A DNA stretch of 64,000 nt. Origin: Antedon bifida (lineage: Eukaryota; Echinodermata; Crinoidea; Comatulida; Antedonidae). The position numbers were made by a program, and so were the translations under genes. Under the pieces are notes generated by a model. The model worked only from the letters and a program-made list of their open reading frames with translations. It was not told where the DNA came from and did not search any database. Below, piece by piece: positions 49,395 to 62,700 of this stretch (position 1 is its first letter; every line of letters begins with the position of its first letter). The stretch spans positions 2,542,001 to 2,606,000 of the forward strand of contig OY727093.1 of NCBI GenBank assembly GCA_963402885.1, read 5' to 3'.

Positions 49395-52300
49395 ATGGGC
49401 CTACAACACGCGCTGTACAACAACTGGGGCTGGGTGCTGGTTATCTGCTCATTTGTTATCACCATTCCTCTTCATGGAATCGAATACAGTTACAATTCGT
49501 TGATGGTCTGGTTTCAAGATGAATTCGGTACAAGCAAATCTGAAACAGGTACGAACACTTTTTCTAAGATTAGTAATAATTCATATTTTACTCATGTATT
49601 TCATAATTAATTATCATAAATAATATTTATGATAACTAATTAATGGTAATAATAGGTCTATAATGCATATTTTACTACGGTTAAACTTGGATTCTCTATT
49701 GTTTTATAAACCATTAAAAAAAAGAGTCTCTCTAAAATGTTTTTATATTTTAAAAATATTTATTTTGTTATGTAGTATCATGCATTAGGCCTAACATTAA
49801 GACATTCATTCATATTCAATTATTACTATACTACGTTTTGTTTTTTAAACCATAAAATGTCTCTGAAGTCTCTCTAAAATGTTGTTATATTTTAAAAATA
49901 TTCATTACATTGTAACGTATTTCATTTTGTTATGTAATATCATGCAAATACATAACATTATTAAGACATTACTACATCATCAAAATGATAATTGCCTTCC
50001 GTATGTATCTTTTTTAAAGACCATTGTCTAAGGACATGAGTTAGACAAAGGCACCTGTAATAGAATATCTTAATTTTTTAAGCAAATACCATTACAGAGC
50101 CTTAATTTTAATGACCTATAACATTTTAATTAATTTCTATACAGAGAGGGTTATTTAATTTTGATGTGGCTAGATTCATCCAGTTTTAGCCATCAATCTA
50201 TTATTAAAGAATTCACATTCAGTTGATTACACCACATACACAGTCACCATACACAAAGTCTTTGGACATTTCGTCAAAAATTTCGCAATTCTTAGTAATT
50301 ATTATTACGCCCATTAACCGTTTATTTCACAATAGATTCTTTCAGAATAGAACTGGTAGAACTTCACATTTAAATGAGAAGTTCTAATCAGCCAATCAGA
50401 TACGAATAGTTTTTGTTACTAAGGGGTTTTTTTCCTCTCCTAATTGCAATTTTTGACGCATAAAAGGTTCGAAGTCCCAAGTCGAGTCTATAATCTATTG
50501 TCAATGATAAATTAATGTTACCAGGCTTGTTATTAATTAATCTAAAGCCATACCCGGCTGTTAAAAAAGTCGTATAACTGTTGCTAATTTTAATTATACC
50601 AGCTTATAATTCTGCCTGCCACCTAATCTTTAAACGTCTTACGATACGAGAGGCTTATATTGGCCTATTCCTAATTTGCATAAGATTTTTTCTCGGTTCA
50701 TGTTCTTGACCAATCACTAACGTAATTTCCTTGTTGCTATGCTTGACCATGGATGAATACAATAGTCCTAACAATGATTTTATTTTGTTTTGTGAGGAAG
50801 TAAAGAGGCCAGTGGTTAATGCATATTTCATTGTTAATTCAATATGCGGATAATTTGTGCTAATACGGTATTAATTATGTGATTCTCCTGCAAATTGATT
50901 TTATAAATGTCAAATTTAGAAAATTATTCCAAAAAATCTATTGTCTATATTATACTGAATATTCATTTTCTTAATCATTATACAGTGTATATGTGTTTGA
51001 TTCTCTTTATAAATGTCAAATTTTGAAAATCATTATACAGTAAACTTCGGGACACCTTCGGGATCGACCTACAAAGTGTGAATGGGCCGTTTTAATTTTA
51101 TTGTTAAAACAAAAATGTATCATTCGTTCGTTTCACAGCAAAGTGTCCCGGGGTGTCCATTGAATGAGGGTGACCCGAAAGAGGACTTGTATAGTGTCTA
51201 ATTAATAATAGTATTGCGTGTACATTGAAATTATTGTTAGGCGATTATCTTGTTAATGATATAAATCTATGGAATTAATTTTGTGATTTTCAAATCAAAA
51301 TTAGTAAAACGTTAAATTATTAAAGTTTGACCTATGGAACCATAATAAAGTGGATGGCCAAGGACACGAGCGGACACAAATAACTATTATTGTCTTACGT
51401 TTATAACGATTGGTAGGCTAATTAACCTATCCAGGTACCAAACCAGTTTGTACGCATGCGCAATTAATTAGCATACAATCGTCTAATACATTGCCTATAT
51501 TAGGCGAGTATACTTTAGATTGCCTTGGCAATTCGGTATTGTAAAGTAATTTAATGCTCTACAGGTTGCAAAGGGCTCACTAGCGCATCCTGACTTTTAG
51601 CACCACTTACAAGAATAACCAATAAATGTTGGCTGTAATGTTTCGCAATGACATCCGCACATCCGTTTTCGTTAAAGGAAATACCAGCTAATAATCTATT
51701 TTTACAACACAATAAATAACCTGGTTGCGACACAAATATTTGACAGTAAATTGATCGTTTCGAAATAAACACTTTATGTTGATCATTTTGATAAGAACAT
51801 GAAACTGATAGTGTGTCACGTGCTTGAAACATTATAAAGTGACATTAGTCATGTGCACATCACGTGGGCTCGCTATCACCTAATAAGATTTATGATGATC
51901 ATCAAAACACCATTTTGAATACATAATGACACATTGTTAATGGGAGGTGGGAAGGGGTGATTTGGTTATGACGAACTTATTTAGTACTTTGAGTATACAA
52001 AACAATAACTAACATAGGCATACGTTTATTATATTATCAATTTTAAAATATGTTTTTATAATCTTCCAATTAAAGACGCCGACTATATTTTAAAATTATG
52101 AAAACACTTTTTATCAACTTAATATCATTTTATATTTTCCAGGTTTGGCAGGAACCATCGCGATTGGACTTTTGTCTTTGTCGTCACCGATCTCATTCTA
52201 CCTCATGGAATACTTTTCAACGCGTGCCATTGTCATGCTCGGCATGGCTATGTGTTCCGCTGGACTCTTCGCATCCTCATTCGTGACGTCACTCCCGTAC

Positions 52301-55300
52301 CTGTACTTCACGTATGGCGTAATGTACGGAATGGGTTCAAACTTCGCACACGTACCAGGTTTAGCGCTAATTATTAAATATTTTCCAAAGAAACACACCG
52401 TCAGTTCTACGTGCATTGCGCAACTCGGTGCAAGTGTTGGTAAGTAACCCTTCCTCCACACACACACACGCATACACAACTACCACACGTCAATACGATA
52501 AGCTCATACGCTATCGCAGTTTCGCAGTAGCGTCAACCTCAACTGCGCCCAACACAAATGCATTATTTGGTCTATTTGGGAACTAATGACAATATCATGA
52601 ATGACAATGGATACAAATGATTACAAGTAAACAATACGAGTACGATTTCATCCTAATTGTCCAAGCCTGCCAACTTCCTTAAAATTAATTGTACCTTATC
52701 AAACAACATTTTTAATTGCGTGCTGAGTGACGGATGACTATACAACGTCATCAATTACCTCCCTAACTTAATGAATCGTTCACAATGAAATTAAACTATT
52801 AACTTTAACTAAAACCAATGAAGTTGAAAATGAAATAATTCCTATAAGGGAACAAAGTCAACAATTACAACCCCCACCCCCCTCGGACAAACATTTTGTA
52901 AGAAAAAACAACGTAAATATAATTGGTTAGGAATATAACATCATACTATAATACCTCAGTTTAGGTCCTAAACGGCGTTTTGGCTTAATGTTGGTAAAAA
53001 TATAAACATTTTGCCACATTTGGCGTTTCATACTTGTGGCAACTTTCGTAAAGAAATACAAAAAAGACAACACTTTAAACGAAACAGTTTTGTATCAGAC
53101 CTCCATCTTTAATACCATTATGATCGACGGTAGTTTCTTTGTATTTACTTTATCGTTATATTTTCAATAGGTGTGATTGCACTGCCAGTAATCGTTGAGA
53201 CAATGTTTGGTCAACTTGGATGGAGAGTTTCCCTAAGGATTTTTGCCGGCGTTCTACTGATGACGGGAACGCTGGGAATTGTGTTCGTACCCCCATCAGC
53301 AGTCGATGAACGCCGAAATTCAAAAGAGATTGAAGCTCTGAAAGACCCTGAAAAAGACAGAGCCATGCTGGAGAAACAAGGCCTAGAAAAAATTGAATTA
53401 CCAAAGAAAAGTTTCGTCAAACGATACAAGGATTTTATGTCTCAAACTAAGTTCTGGGTGACAGAACTCCTATTCTTCACAATGGCAGTCGGAGTGACAA
53501 TGAGCTTAACGAATATTGTAAGCATTTAGAACTAAATATAACTATAACAAGTGTTTGAACGTCATGCGCAAGCGCTGAATTCAAATTTACATTCACGATG
53601 GCGCGCGTAAACACAATTCAAGTGAGTTCCACCAATCAGGTCAGGTGATCTACCGCGTCATGTGATCACGTCCTTGTATTGCTTCCAAATGGGAACCAAG
53701 CTTTATAGTCAATAGACAATGTTTCCGCAATTTTCTGAATTAAACAGAAATTATATTTTTGTTTTGCCAAAAGATAATTGTAAATTTCCTAATAACAGAA
53801 TTATTTTGATATTATCGTAACTCGATTAGAAGATATTATCGTAACTGATTAGACTTTTAAATATGACGTGTGAACATCATTCAAGCCAAACTAATTTGTG
53901 TCTTCTTTCTTCTAGGGAAGCTTTCTATCTGAGACGTCATTAAGCGAAGACACGCAGGTTTTGGTGTTAAGTGTGATGGGGACTGGTGATTTGGCTGCCC
54001 GATTGTTTGTCGCCATTTTTGTCGAGCGTCTTCCATTTTCTAGGACAACATATTTCAGTATTTCCTGCCTTGTTGCTGGTGTTCCATTCTTTTTCTTAGT
54101 TGCTGCGTCCGATTCAGTACCACTTCTGATTGGACTATTAGTTTGTAAGTTAATATTAATGTATTGGTACTAATAAATGGAATAAAACTTCAACCAGCCC
54201 AATTGAAAAGTCAGAAGAATGATTGAAACTGATGCTCTCCACTTTAGGCGAATCTATTCGCGCGAATAAACAATTGATCCTGCGCTCAAAAACTTCGTTC
54301 CCATTATAGGAACCTGGCAACGTAAGGACACACACAAGTATAATTTGACCAATCACAACGCGACGATGAATCTTATCTATCGCGTCGTGATTGGATAACA
54401 TTTACGTTGCGCGTACGTCTTTCCGCATTATTTTCGTGCTTATAAAAAAACATATGGAATGAATACGCATGCGCATTAACCAATGCTTTCTTTGAAAAAC
54501 ATTCTTCACTCGCAAATATGCTTTTGCTAAACGAAGTAGAAATTTTGACATGGTACTGGATTAAAACAAAAATTATTGGGCGGAAGAGATTCGGTTACAT
54601 CCGAATACTCTTAATCATGTTTTAAAAATCATACGACGACCTAATTATATTGTCTACTTGGCACGATCATACAACCCACAGTTATTAATTTACATCATAA
54701 GGTAATTATTACATAATAATTGAATGCATTTTTTTTTCTTTCTTTCAGTAATTAATTTTGGTAGAGGTAGCTTATTTGGTATGATTGTTTCTGTCGGCGT
54801 GGAGATTTTTGGCGCGGAAAATTCAGACGAGTCAACAACAAGCGTATTCTTTGCGTTTGGTCTAGGTGGTCTGCTTGCTGCTCCTGTCGGTGGTAAGTAA
54901 ACAAAAATGTAAAATTGTTACGTCATCAATATCGAACAATGTTTACCTTTTAATATTAAAACAAGAAATAGAATCCAACATTTACACCGGGATACTTTCT
55001 GTGAAACGAATAAAGACAATATATTCATGGTATAACACTTAAATAGCCAGTGGACAATTTATTGGGTCCCGGAACAGTCCCTTTAATAGGGGTTCTAGTA
55101 ATAGTATAATTTTTAAATTTTTCGCAGTCAGCAAAGGCATACTGTATTACGACAACACAATGTAATGCAACTTATTTCATATTTTGTCATCAACAACGAC
55201 GTCCTAGATAACGACGACGTCTACTGTTTGATATTTAAACAAAATTGTAAACATTTCGTTATTCTTTTCTTTTTTAGGTGCAATTTCCGATGCAACAGGA

Positions 55301-55495
55301 TCATACGTGGCAACTTTTTACTTTTGTGGTACATTGTGTGTGTTAGCGTTTATAATTGCAACTATTCTTGCGAAGTTAAGACGGAATGCTAAGTACAAAC
55401 TATATGAAGCTTCCACTGAATCACCAATCGTTTACGTTTTCCCGGGCGTGAGCAGCGGAGCTGAAGAATACGAAACGTATATCACGTCAGTTTAA
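49395..55495 (+). CDS. Monocarboxylate-transporter-like MFS protein (SLC16 family)
   Basis: Six exons join in frame to 462 residues: 49395-49548, 52143-52439, 53171-53517, 53916-54144, 54749-54892, 55278-55495, all GT/AG. The ATG at 49395 has a good context (ATCAACATGG) and is the only one in frame upstream of TM1. TM1 begins NNWGWVLVICSF, a variant of the SLC16 (D/E)G(G/S)WGW signature whose acidic residue and glycines are replaced. The second signature, at about 131-151, is well kept (YFPKKHTVSS...GASVG). A charged central loop (about 185-245) separates two six-helix halves as in the major facilitator superfamily. Members carry monocarboxylates, thyroid hormone, aromatic amino acids or related solutes across the plasma membrane; the substrate cannot be told from sequence, and the altered first signature suggests an MCT9/12/13-like or orphan branch. 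The C terminus ITSV fits a class I PDZ ligand. Confidence 0.92.
51048..51190. repeat. AGTAGAACC-family relic in SLC16 intron 1
   Basis: Contains GTAAACTTCGGGACACCTTC, TTCGTTTCACAGCAAAGTGT and GAATGAGGGTGACCCGAAAG, the family's inner phrases in diverged form. A further relic lies at about 55000-55095 in intron 5. Confidence 0.45.
54295..54430. mobile_element. MITE family 2 copy in SLC16 intron 4
   Basis: GCAACGTAAGGACACACACA...TTTGACCAATCACAACGCG on the left and CGTCGTGATTGGATAACATT...ACGTTGCGCGTACGTC on the right are inverse arms. Somewhat diverged from 62487-62668. Confidence 0.75.
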
Positions 55496-55547
55496 GTGGG
55501 CCTACAACCGAATCGTATATCACGTCAGTTTAAGTGGGCCTACAACT
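55476..55547 (+). repeat. 38-bp tandem duplication spanning the SLC16 stop codon
   Basis: CGTATATCACGTCAGTTTAA plus GTGGGCCTACAAC occurs at 55476 and again at 55514. The first copy carries the last codons and the TAA stop; the second lies in the 3' UTR. Confidence 0.92.
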
Positions 55548-58483
55548 GCGCCCTTATCGTCCAAACTCGCAATAAAAATAAATGAACGTTATGTACACGC
55601 ATTTATCATGTATATAGTTGTTAACTTATTCGCTTTATACCTCTTTTTATATTTTGTAAGAAGTGATATTAGAAAAACAAAAACGCCGTTATTTTGCCAA
55701 TAACAAAATTGTCAAAGAGCAATGAAACATTGAAAATGAAAAGTGCGTATAGTGATTTATAAGAGCCTTGTGGAGAAATAGTGAAATATGGAATAGTTTT
55801 TGTTAATAATACTATTTTTAATATAAAAGTATTTTTAGAAATGTTTCTATTTTTAAAGAATATTTTTGATATACCAAACTACTGTGTTTTCAATAGCCTT
55901 TTTATTATGTTGTTATTTTGTTAGTGGACCTGTAAAGACGTTTCCTTCCGGTTTTAATATAAAGACCAGCAATAACTTTACATTTCATAAATACAATTTA
56001 GGCTAATATCAATAACAAAAGACTATTGACGGTATATGCTAATTTGTTTAAAGTAATAAAAATGTTGATTAATTATTTATAATAACTGATAGGAAAAGTT
56101 AATCGTTGGATGTTTATTTAAATATAAACAGTGAAATTACTTATTTAATAAATAATGGATAACAATCTACTGCAGTAACTGTCATTATGATGCAGTAACT
56201 TTCCATACCATTATGTACGTATAGGTTACTCTTTATTAAAATTGACGCATAAAGGCTGCAAAAGCCAGACGATTTCTGCAGATGTTAATACAGTTACTGC
56301 AGTAATAGCGATTGTTTTGAAAAAAGATTATTATTTTTTGTCATGTTTAGTTTTTAAAAGTGTGTCCACAATATTAAATATCTACACCGTGCATTCCGTT
56401 TTACAGTAAAGTACCTTAGGTCTATTATCTGTGAATTAAAATATATATAATGTTATGTTGCCTATACTGCCTTACACACATTGAAATAGGCTTAAATTAT
56501 CTATGAATTAACTGTACGTTTTCTTTATTTTAGACATTTTTGTATATGATAACAGTGTTAAGTGATGGTATTTTATTGTAATCACTTTAAGAAACCTGTT
56601 TATACATTTTGCCAGTTTATATTATGTTTAATAATAGAATGAACTACTATTATCAATAAAGTGACACGACTACTAACTACATTCTTATTTTTGTTTATAT
56701 GTGTTGCATTACTATGCCGTTTCGTGATCTCAATACAACGACGACATGTTAACTTAATTCAGAACTTAATCACATTGATGGACTGCTAACCAAGTACATA
56801 ACATTCACTGACCAGCAGTACCAGCAAATAAACACCGGCTACTATGATTACAACGTATTTATTACCAGTGTCCACGTAACTATTTATAGATTAATCACGC
56901 ATAAAGCTACACTCACACTCGTTCCGTTTTACGGAACGGAAAACGGCGCAATGGAAAATCATATTATACAGAATTGAACGGCGTCCTCTTCCGTTCCGTG
57001 AAACGGATGAATGCACCTTAGCGAAGAGTTGAACTAGCGCCATCACAATTGTTATAGGTTATTGTGTTCAAATCTTCCTAATGAACAAAAATAATTGGTT
57101 TCTTTCTTTCTATAGAACCCTCTTTTAAAAAAAAAATGATCACAAAAATATAGGTAGAAAGAAATTGGCATCCTTCAAGAGCATGTGCGTGAAGCGTAAA
57201 ACGTAACTTATTTTTAAATTTTTATATAAACTTAACAAAGTTTGCGGCATGAGAGGGCGTACTACGATTTAATTGAAACATACGGTAATAATAATACATA
57301 TAATTGCATTTATGGCGGAATAACTTTAGTTGGGCTTAAGCATGGTTGGACGCAACGGTTGGACGCAACGCTTCGACGTAGGCGCGACTCAAGTGAGTTG
57401 ACCAATCAGGTCAATCGCATCATGATTGGTCAAGTCCAACCAAGCCGGAGGCTAATTAGCCATGATCGACAAAGATAAAGAAACACAAATACAAACCCAG
57501 AATGCAGGCCTAATTTATAACGAAGTCATTCCTTGATTAAATATGAATAATTAAACTGTATGTGACTATTTCTGGGAATTAACATATTTCAGGCCATATT
57601 AATGGTTATATTAATATTGATATTTTGAATTAACCTTTTCTGGCTAAATCTCAATGGATTATTAATAAATACTTCATTGACTATGACAAATATAAGGCAC
57701 TTTGCATTGTACACTGTAAAGCAAATTAAACAGAATATTAATGCTTAACTTATAAAAGAAGAGGGGGTGGGAAGGAGTAATTAATTGATTAGACGGAAGA
57801 ACCGCTCGATCTAATCTGTCGATTAAGGTTATTTTGGCGGTGCACACATCGATACGTCATCAATGACGTCAAATGCATAATGACGATTCAACAGGGTATT
57901 ACAATAAATATTGGTATATTATATGAATTCTTTCTTTGAATTTCAGTTTTGTTTGTTGTTATTGTAAATTATTAGTTTATTAGTTGCAAATAAAGGTGAT
58001 ATAAGATATATTAAAAATGTTCTTGATGAATATGCCATTTTAATGTCACATAATAGTTATTCACTTTGACCTAAATTTGAATCGAAAAAAAATGATTTAC
58101 CTGAAAAAATTTAAAGCAAAAAATATTCATATTGACTGGAAGTCAATGGGATTTTGGTTGAATTTAATCGTTTATTTTGTCTTTTTATAAACGACAAAAT
58201 ATTTTTGTAAAATTATTTTTTCTACGGAAGTGATTAACTTTATTAAAACCATGAAATGGCCTATTCAAAGTCTTTTTTTTAAAATTAATCTTATTTTTTC
58301 ATGTTTTTGGTGGACAATACATCTTTAACTAAAACTGAGGAAACTCGGATTAGGCCCACTCACGAAGCCATGGAACCCGGCATTACAGCACCAATCCAGA
58401 CCACCACACCGGCAAACGCCACCCTAACTCTTTGCGAATTGTGTACCATGAGAGGAACTAAACAATTCCTCCATCAAGTTCTA
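55548..58483. other. SLC16 3' UTR and intergenic DNA
   Basis: Poly(A) signals AATAAA occur near 55571 and 56657. No exon seen. Several TGCAGTAACT/TACTGCAGTAAC phrases at 56170-56310 are mutually inverse. Confidence 0.45.
57338..57455. mobile_element. MITE family 2 copy, partial
   Basis: GGTTGGACGCAACGGTTGGA...GAGTTGACCAATCAGGTCAA and the inverse CATGATTGGTCAAGTCCAA are present. The open frame over it is a by-product. Confidence 0.65.
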
Positions 58484-58650
58484 TAAAGCTCTGTCTACAC
58501 TATCAAACTAGTTTGACAAAATATGTGTGATGTGCCCAAATGTGGTAGTAATATGCTTAAAAATGGGAGTGATATGACATCATCATGTCTATATATGGGC
58601 ACATCACATTTTTTTGTCACATAAAATTTGATAGTGTAGACAGAGCTTTA
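58484..58650. mobile_element. MITE family 1 copy, near-perfect ends
   Basis: TAAAGCTCTGTCTACACTAT and ATAGTGTAGACAGAGCTTTA are perfect inverses, the best-kept termini in the window. Inside are TGTGATGTGCCCAAATGTGG and its inverse, with two central units. Confidence 0.92.
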
Positions 58651-58725
58651 GAAGACTACTACCATTGATTCAATATCCGTGAATGTACATCCGGTTCTGT
58701 TTAATTAACCTATTGTTGTATATCA

Positions 58726-59066
58726 TATGGCCGAGCGGTTAAGGCAGGGGCGCCGTTTACCGTACCTAAAGAGCCAACAACAACATCGGCAAGGGTTCGA
58801 GGCCGACTCGCTCCTAGTTCTGGTGGTGGAACAAGTCTTCTCGGATAAGGACTATAAACCGTAGGTCCAGTGTACACAGTTATAACCTGTGTGTACTTTA
58901 AAGAACCCAGTTCATTATTCGAAGAAGAGTAGGGGGTTACCCCGGTGAACTGGTTCACACAATAGCCCCTGTATCAGGGGGATTACCACCTATCTGATAG
59001 GACAGTGATTAATTCACTATTGGTAATCCTTGGCCACATTGCCTAAAGACATAAAAAAAAAAAAAA
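58726..59066 (+). mobile_element. SINE-A, complete tRNA-Leu-derived SINE
   Basis: The head keeps the RNA polymerase III A box GGCCGAGCGGTTAAGGC (58729-58745, tRNA-Leu-like) and B box GGGTTCGAGGCC (58793-58804). A body of about 250 bp follows (TAGTTCTGGTGGTGGAACAA, GGTGAACTGGTTCACA, CACCTATCTGATAGGACAG), ending in a tail of A residues (59053-59066). The body contains self-complementary GGTGAACTGGTTCAC. No coding capacity; would need a LINE partner. Confidence 0.88.
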
Positions 59067-59307
59067 TATTTATAGAATTGCAAATATTTACAGTAACAAT
59101 GTCGTAAATGCAAACATTCATCTAATTCAGACATTCATAAAATAATAATAATAGTAGACCTGCAGACTATTTATTTGTTAGAAGGGGATATGCTGTACCT
59201 ACCTTTATTTCTCATTTCAAACACATTTCAAACATTAAAATATTCATGCTATTAAAACTTAATTAATTTGATATCAGTCATTTAAACAGTCACACATTTT
59301 CAATCTC

Positions 59308-59422
59308 TAAGGTGGAGTTGAGCAGTGTCGTGAGTTACAGCCCTGATACTAAGTCAAGATTGAACCCTGGACCTTGGGATTGGAAGTCAAGCACGCTTAA
59401 ATACCAAGCTAGAACTCCACTA
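59308..59422 (-). mobile_element. SINE-B copy, minus strand, 3'-truncated
   Basis: Reads on the minus strand as GTGGAGTTCTAGCTTGGTAT...GGTCCAGGGTTCAATC...CTGTAACTCACGACAC, matching the head and early body of the SINE at 29369. The 3' body and tail are missing. Confidence 0.75.
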
Positions 59423-59677
59423 AGTTAGACATTGACGTATTTCCCCACGCACTAAAACACCAACCATATTAGTAAAACAATAATTAGTCGAAATCCCACC
59501 AGAGCGATTTACATGTAAACTAATATAAGATGTTACTAAGTTTATGAATATTTTCATGAACTATTATTAAATCATATATACGAAATTAAATCGCCCTTAA
59601 GTGGAAATTAACTAGAATAAATTGTATATTCATTTATTCAATAGCATTTACATTTATCTTTCCCTTAAATTTCCATT

Positions 59678-59687
59678 TATATAAAAG
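59678..59687 (+). promoter_or_regulatory. TATA box of the cysteine-rich peptide gene
   Basis: TATATAAAAG lies 54 bp before the ATG at 59741, so transcription would start near 59708-59715, giving a leader of about 30 bases. A strong TATA box with a short leader is common for highly expressed secreted-peptide genes. Confidence 0.65.
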
Positions 59688-59740
59688 AATGCACCGATCC
59701 GCAGCTATCCAATATCATCCTAGGACCACGGCCGTTCACA

Positions 59741-62700
59741 ATGCATTCGGAATTTAACGTGTGTCTTCGTTGTATACTTTTCTTAACAGTTATTTCAATC
59801 TTAATCTTTCCAACAAGTAAGTATTTTATGATTATTTTTTAATGATTTTTTTCTTCTGATTTTTAAAAATGTTATTTTTTATAACGCTATCGTAATAAAA
59901 TGTCATTCGTGTTTCCAATATGTTCATTTGTTTTTTTTGTTGTTTTTTTTCCTAAATGTGTTATTTTAAGGCATTCTCTGAATAATAGTCTTTTTTTTAA
60001 AATTCAAAATAAGTACTGTATAGGTCTGTTAAAAAAATCAAGAGAATGAAATACAATAAATCATATTTCATTCTCTTGATTTTTTTAACCAACATTTTAA
60101 CATGGTCTGCGATATTCTATTTATGTAAAACCAGAGAATGCAAAGTTGATTTTGTTTGTATTATTGCACATTCCTCTCCATACTCACATTTTAAAACCGC
60201 AGTGACTTGACTATTTAATGTCTTGTTATTTGTCTAAAAAAAAAAATCTTCGTGTTCTGTGAGAAGCATAAAAGTGCATGATCGCAATCGTTAATAGTTC
60301 TAGTCTTTTTTAGTTTTAGTTATTTTATCAATATTTAATCAAATATATTCCATAAAATGTTTGTCTATTTTTGTGAGTGTGACCCGTAAAAGAAAAAAAA
60401 AAATCCCAGATTGGGATAATAACTTTAAAAAAAATTAAATTGAATTAAAATCGTGTGTTCCACAGTACACAAATTTGTAGTTTCTTCAGATAATTTTTTT
60501 TAAATTTTCATCAAAAAATACTATATTAAGTTAGTGTTTTTTGTTTCGTTTGTAATCGGTTTTCCTTTCTGTCGGATTCTCTTTTCTTGTTTACACATTA
60601 TTATGCATTCAACCTCGGGCTTGACGGTTTTGTGTTACACTCCTTCCGTTGGTAATTAGAAACAAAATAGGGCTGTTTGTTAAAAACGACAACAAATGCA
60701 AGTCGTTGTCCATCTCCCGCGGTGTGTTACCATCTGAATTAAAGATACAGCACGCGGGAATATTCCGACCAACAAGTGAACATGATATTGACAAAATACA
60801 CCGATAGATAAAAATAATACTTAATTTTAATGGCTCATGTAATAATATTTCACGTTTCATTTACAAACATTTTAAATTAGAGAAGGATCCGATTTTCCAT
60901 GACACAACTTTTTGTAAATTTAATTTAAATTTATTTAACTAACTCGATGAAAACTAACTAAACTAACAGGTTTGATAAACATAAAACATGATACAATAAA
61001 GAAACATTTTAACCAATAAATCGAAAACAGATCAATCAAATACAATAAATCATATTTCATTCTCTTGATTTTTTTAACCAACATTTTAACATGTAGCATT
61101 AAGTGTAGCGAAAAAAAGTTTTTCGATATTATTGTGTTTGCAAGATAACAGCTTTTCTCTCAAGATTATAAATTACAGATAAAGCCATCTCTATCATCCA
61201 CTCCCTACCGACGAAATTGGTAGGACAACAATATTTCTTCTTTTTTGTGAAACGAATGTAGAATGAATGCTTCTAAATGCTGTTTGAGGACATACATTTA
61301 CAATAGATACTCTTTATAGCAGAATTTTAAAATGAATTTAGAAATTTGACAACACCCCAATGGATTATGACCAACCCGTAGGTTCGACGTAACATTCAAC
61401 ATACACTCTTACATACTTTTTCACCCACGAAGTGCACTATTGACACACATGCTAGCAAATAGTATAACTCATGACATTTTTTATCAATCCCACCTAGCCA
61501 GCCGGTTATTTTCATCTACTACACCCGTGTCTTTCGTTTGCTGAATTGAATATATCGGAGCTGACAAATGCAAAAGACAGTAAACCAAGCACTAATAATA
61601 AAAAAGTTCGTTGCTCGCCTAAAATGACATGTTTTTTCCTTATGTTTTATCGTATACACATTGTAGGCTGCGCTGATAATTCCAATTCAATTAGCCTACT
61701 GCCTTAAAAAAGAAAGACACGAAATAGATGATTTTGACGTTAAACATGTCATATGGCCTAAGGAGACAGTATATGAATTTAAGACTATAATTATTTTCAA
61801 ATTATTTGTAATTATATCATGCCAATACAATTTTTAAATTAAAATTCGTTCAAACAGCTTTAATATTTGTATTGAATGAATTAATTTTATTTATTTGTTT
61901 AACCGCATTATGAGTTTTAATATTTTTGTTTCATTTTTTTAAAAGATGGTGGCAATAGTTGTAGTGATAGGTGCAGCGGATCCGACCGACAGTGTAGAAA
62001 AATCTGTTCTCAAATTGGCGGGAAACGTAAGCAAAATACATTTAAAAAAAACCAAATTGTTTAAATTTATAATTTCCAGATATGTTTCAATAAAATAAAA
62101 CATTATCAACATTGTACATTTTTACTGAATGTAATTATTACACAATATAGTTCTATAAAACCGTTTTGAGTGCGAATATTTGCATTCAGTATTGATGGAA
62201 ACTGCAGGGCGACCTAACGTAAACTAATGTTGTTAAATGGTTTGCATGGAAACTAAACACACAAAGTTAGGTTTGTCAATCTCCACACACTCAGAAACAT
62301 TTGAGCATGCGTAACCTTTTTAGAATGAAAACACTTTTGGAACTTCGATTTAAACATTACAACTCGTTTGTCTTCATAGGTTCGGGAGTCACAGATTTAC
62401 ATACAAATACAGACAAACAGGTTGGTATTGTTTGCTACTTTGTATATCAGTTACTACTTCGTAACAGTTACTACTTCGCAAGTAAAGCGTGGTTCCCACT
62501 AGCGACGCAACGCAAGGACGTAACGCAACGCAAGTGAATTGACCAATCACAAGCGATGGCTTATTCGCTTGTGATTGCTAACTGTCTATAACTTCGCTTG
62601 TCATTGGTTAAAACGCTTGCGATGCGTTTACGTCCTTGCGTTACGTTCTAGTGGGAACCAAGCTTTAAGGTTACTACTTCGTAAGTAACAGTTACTACTT

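Noticed and set aside
58726-58804. A functional tRNA-Leu gene.
   Set aside because: A and B boxes are present, but the acceptor stem does not pair and the region continues into a SINE body that is repeated at 4630.
61946-62026. Endothelin/apamin-like identity for the cysteine peptide.
   Set aside because: That fold needs C-x-C then C-x3-C; here the first pair is C-x3-C, so the family does not fit.
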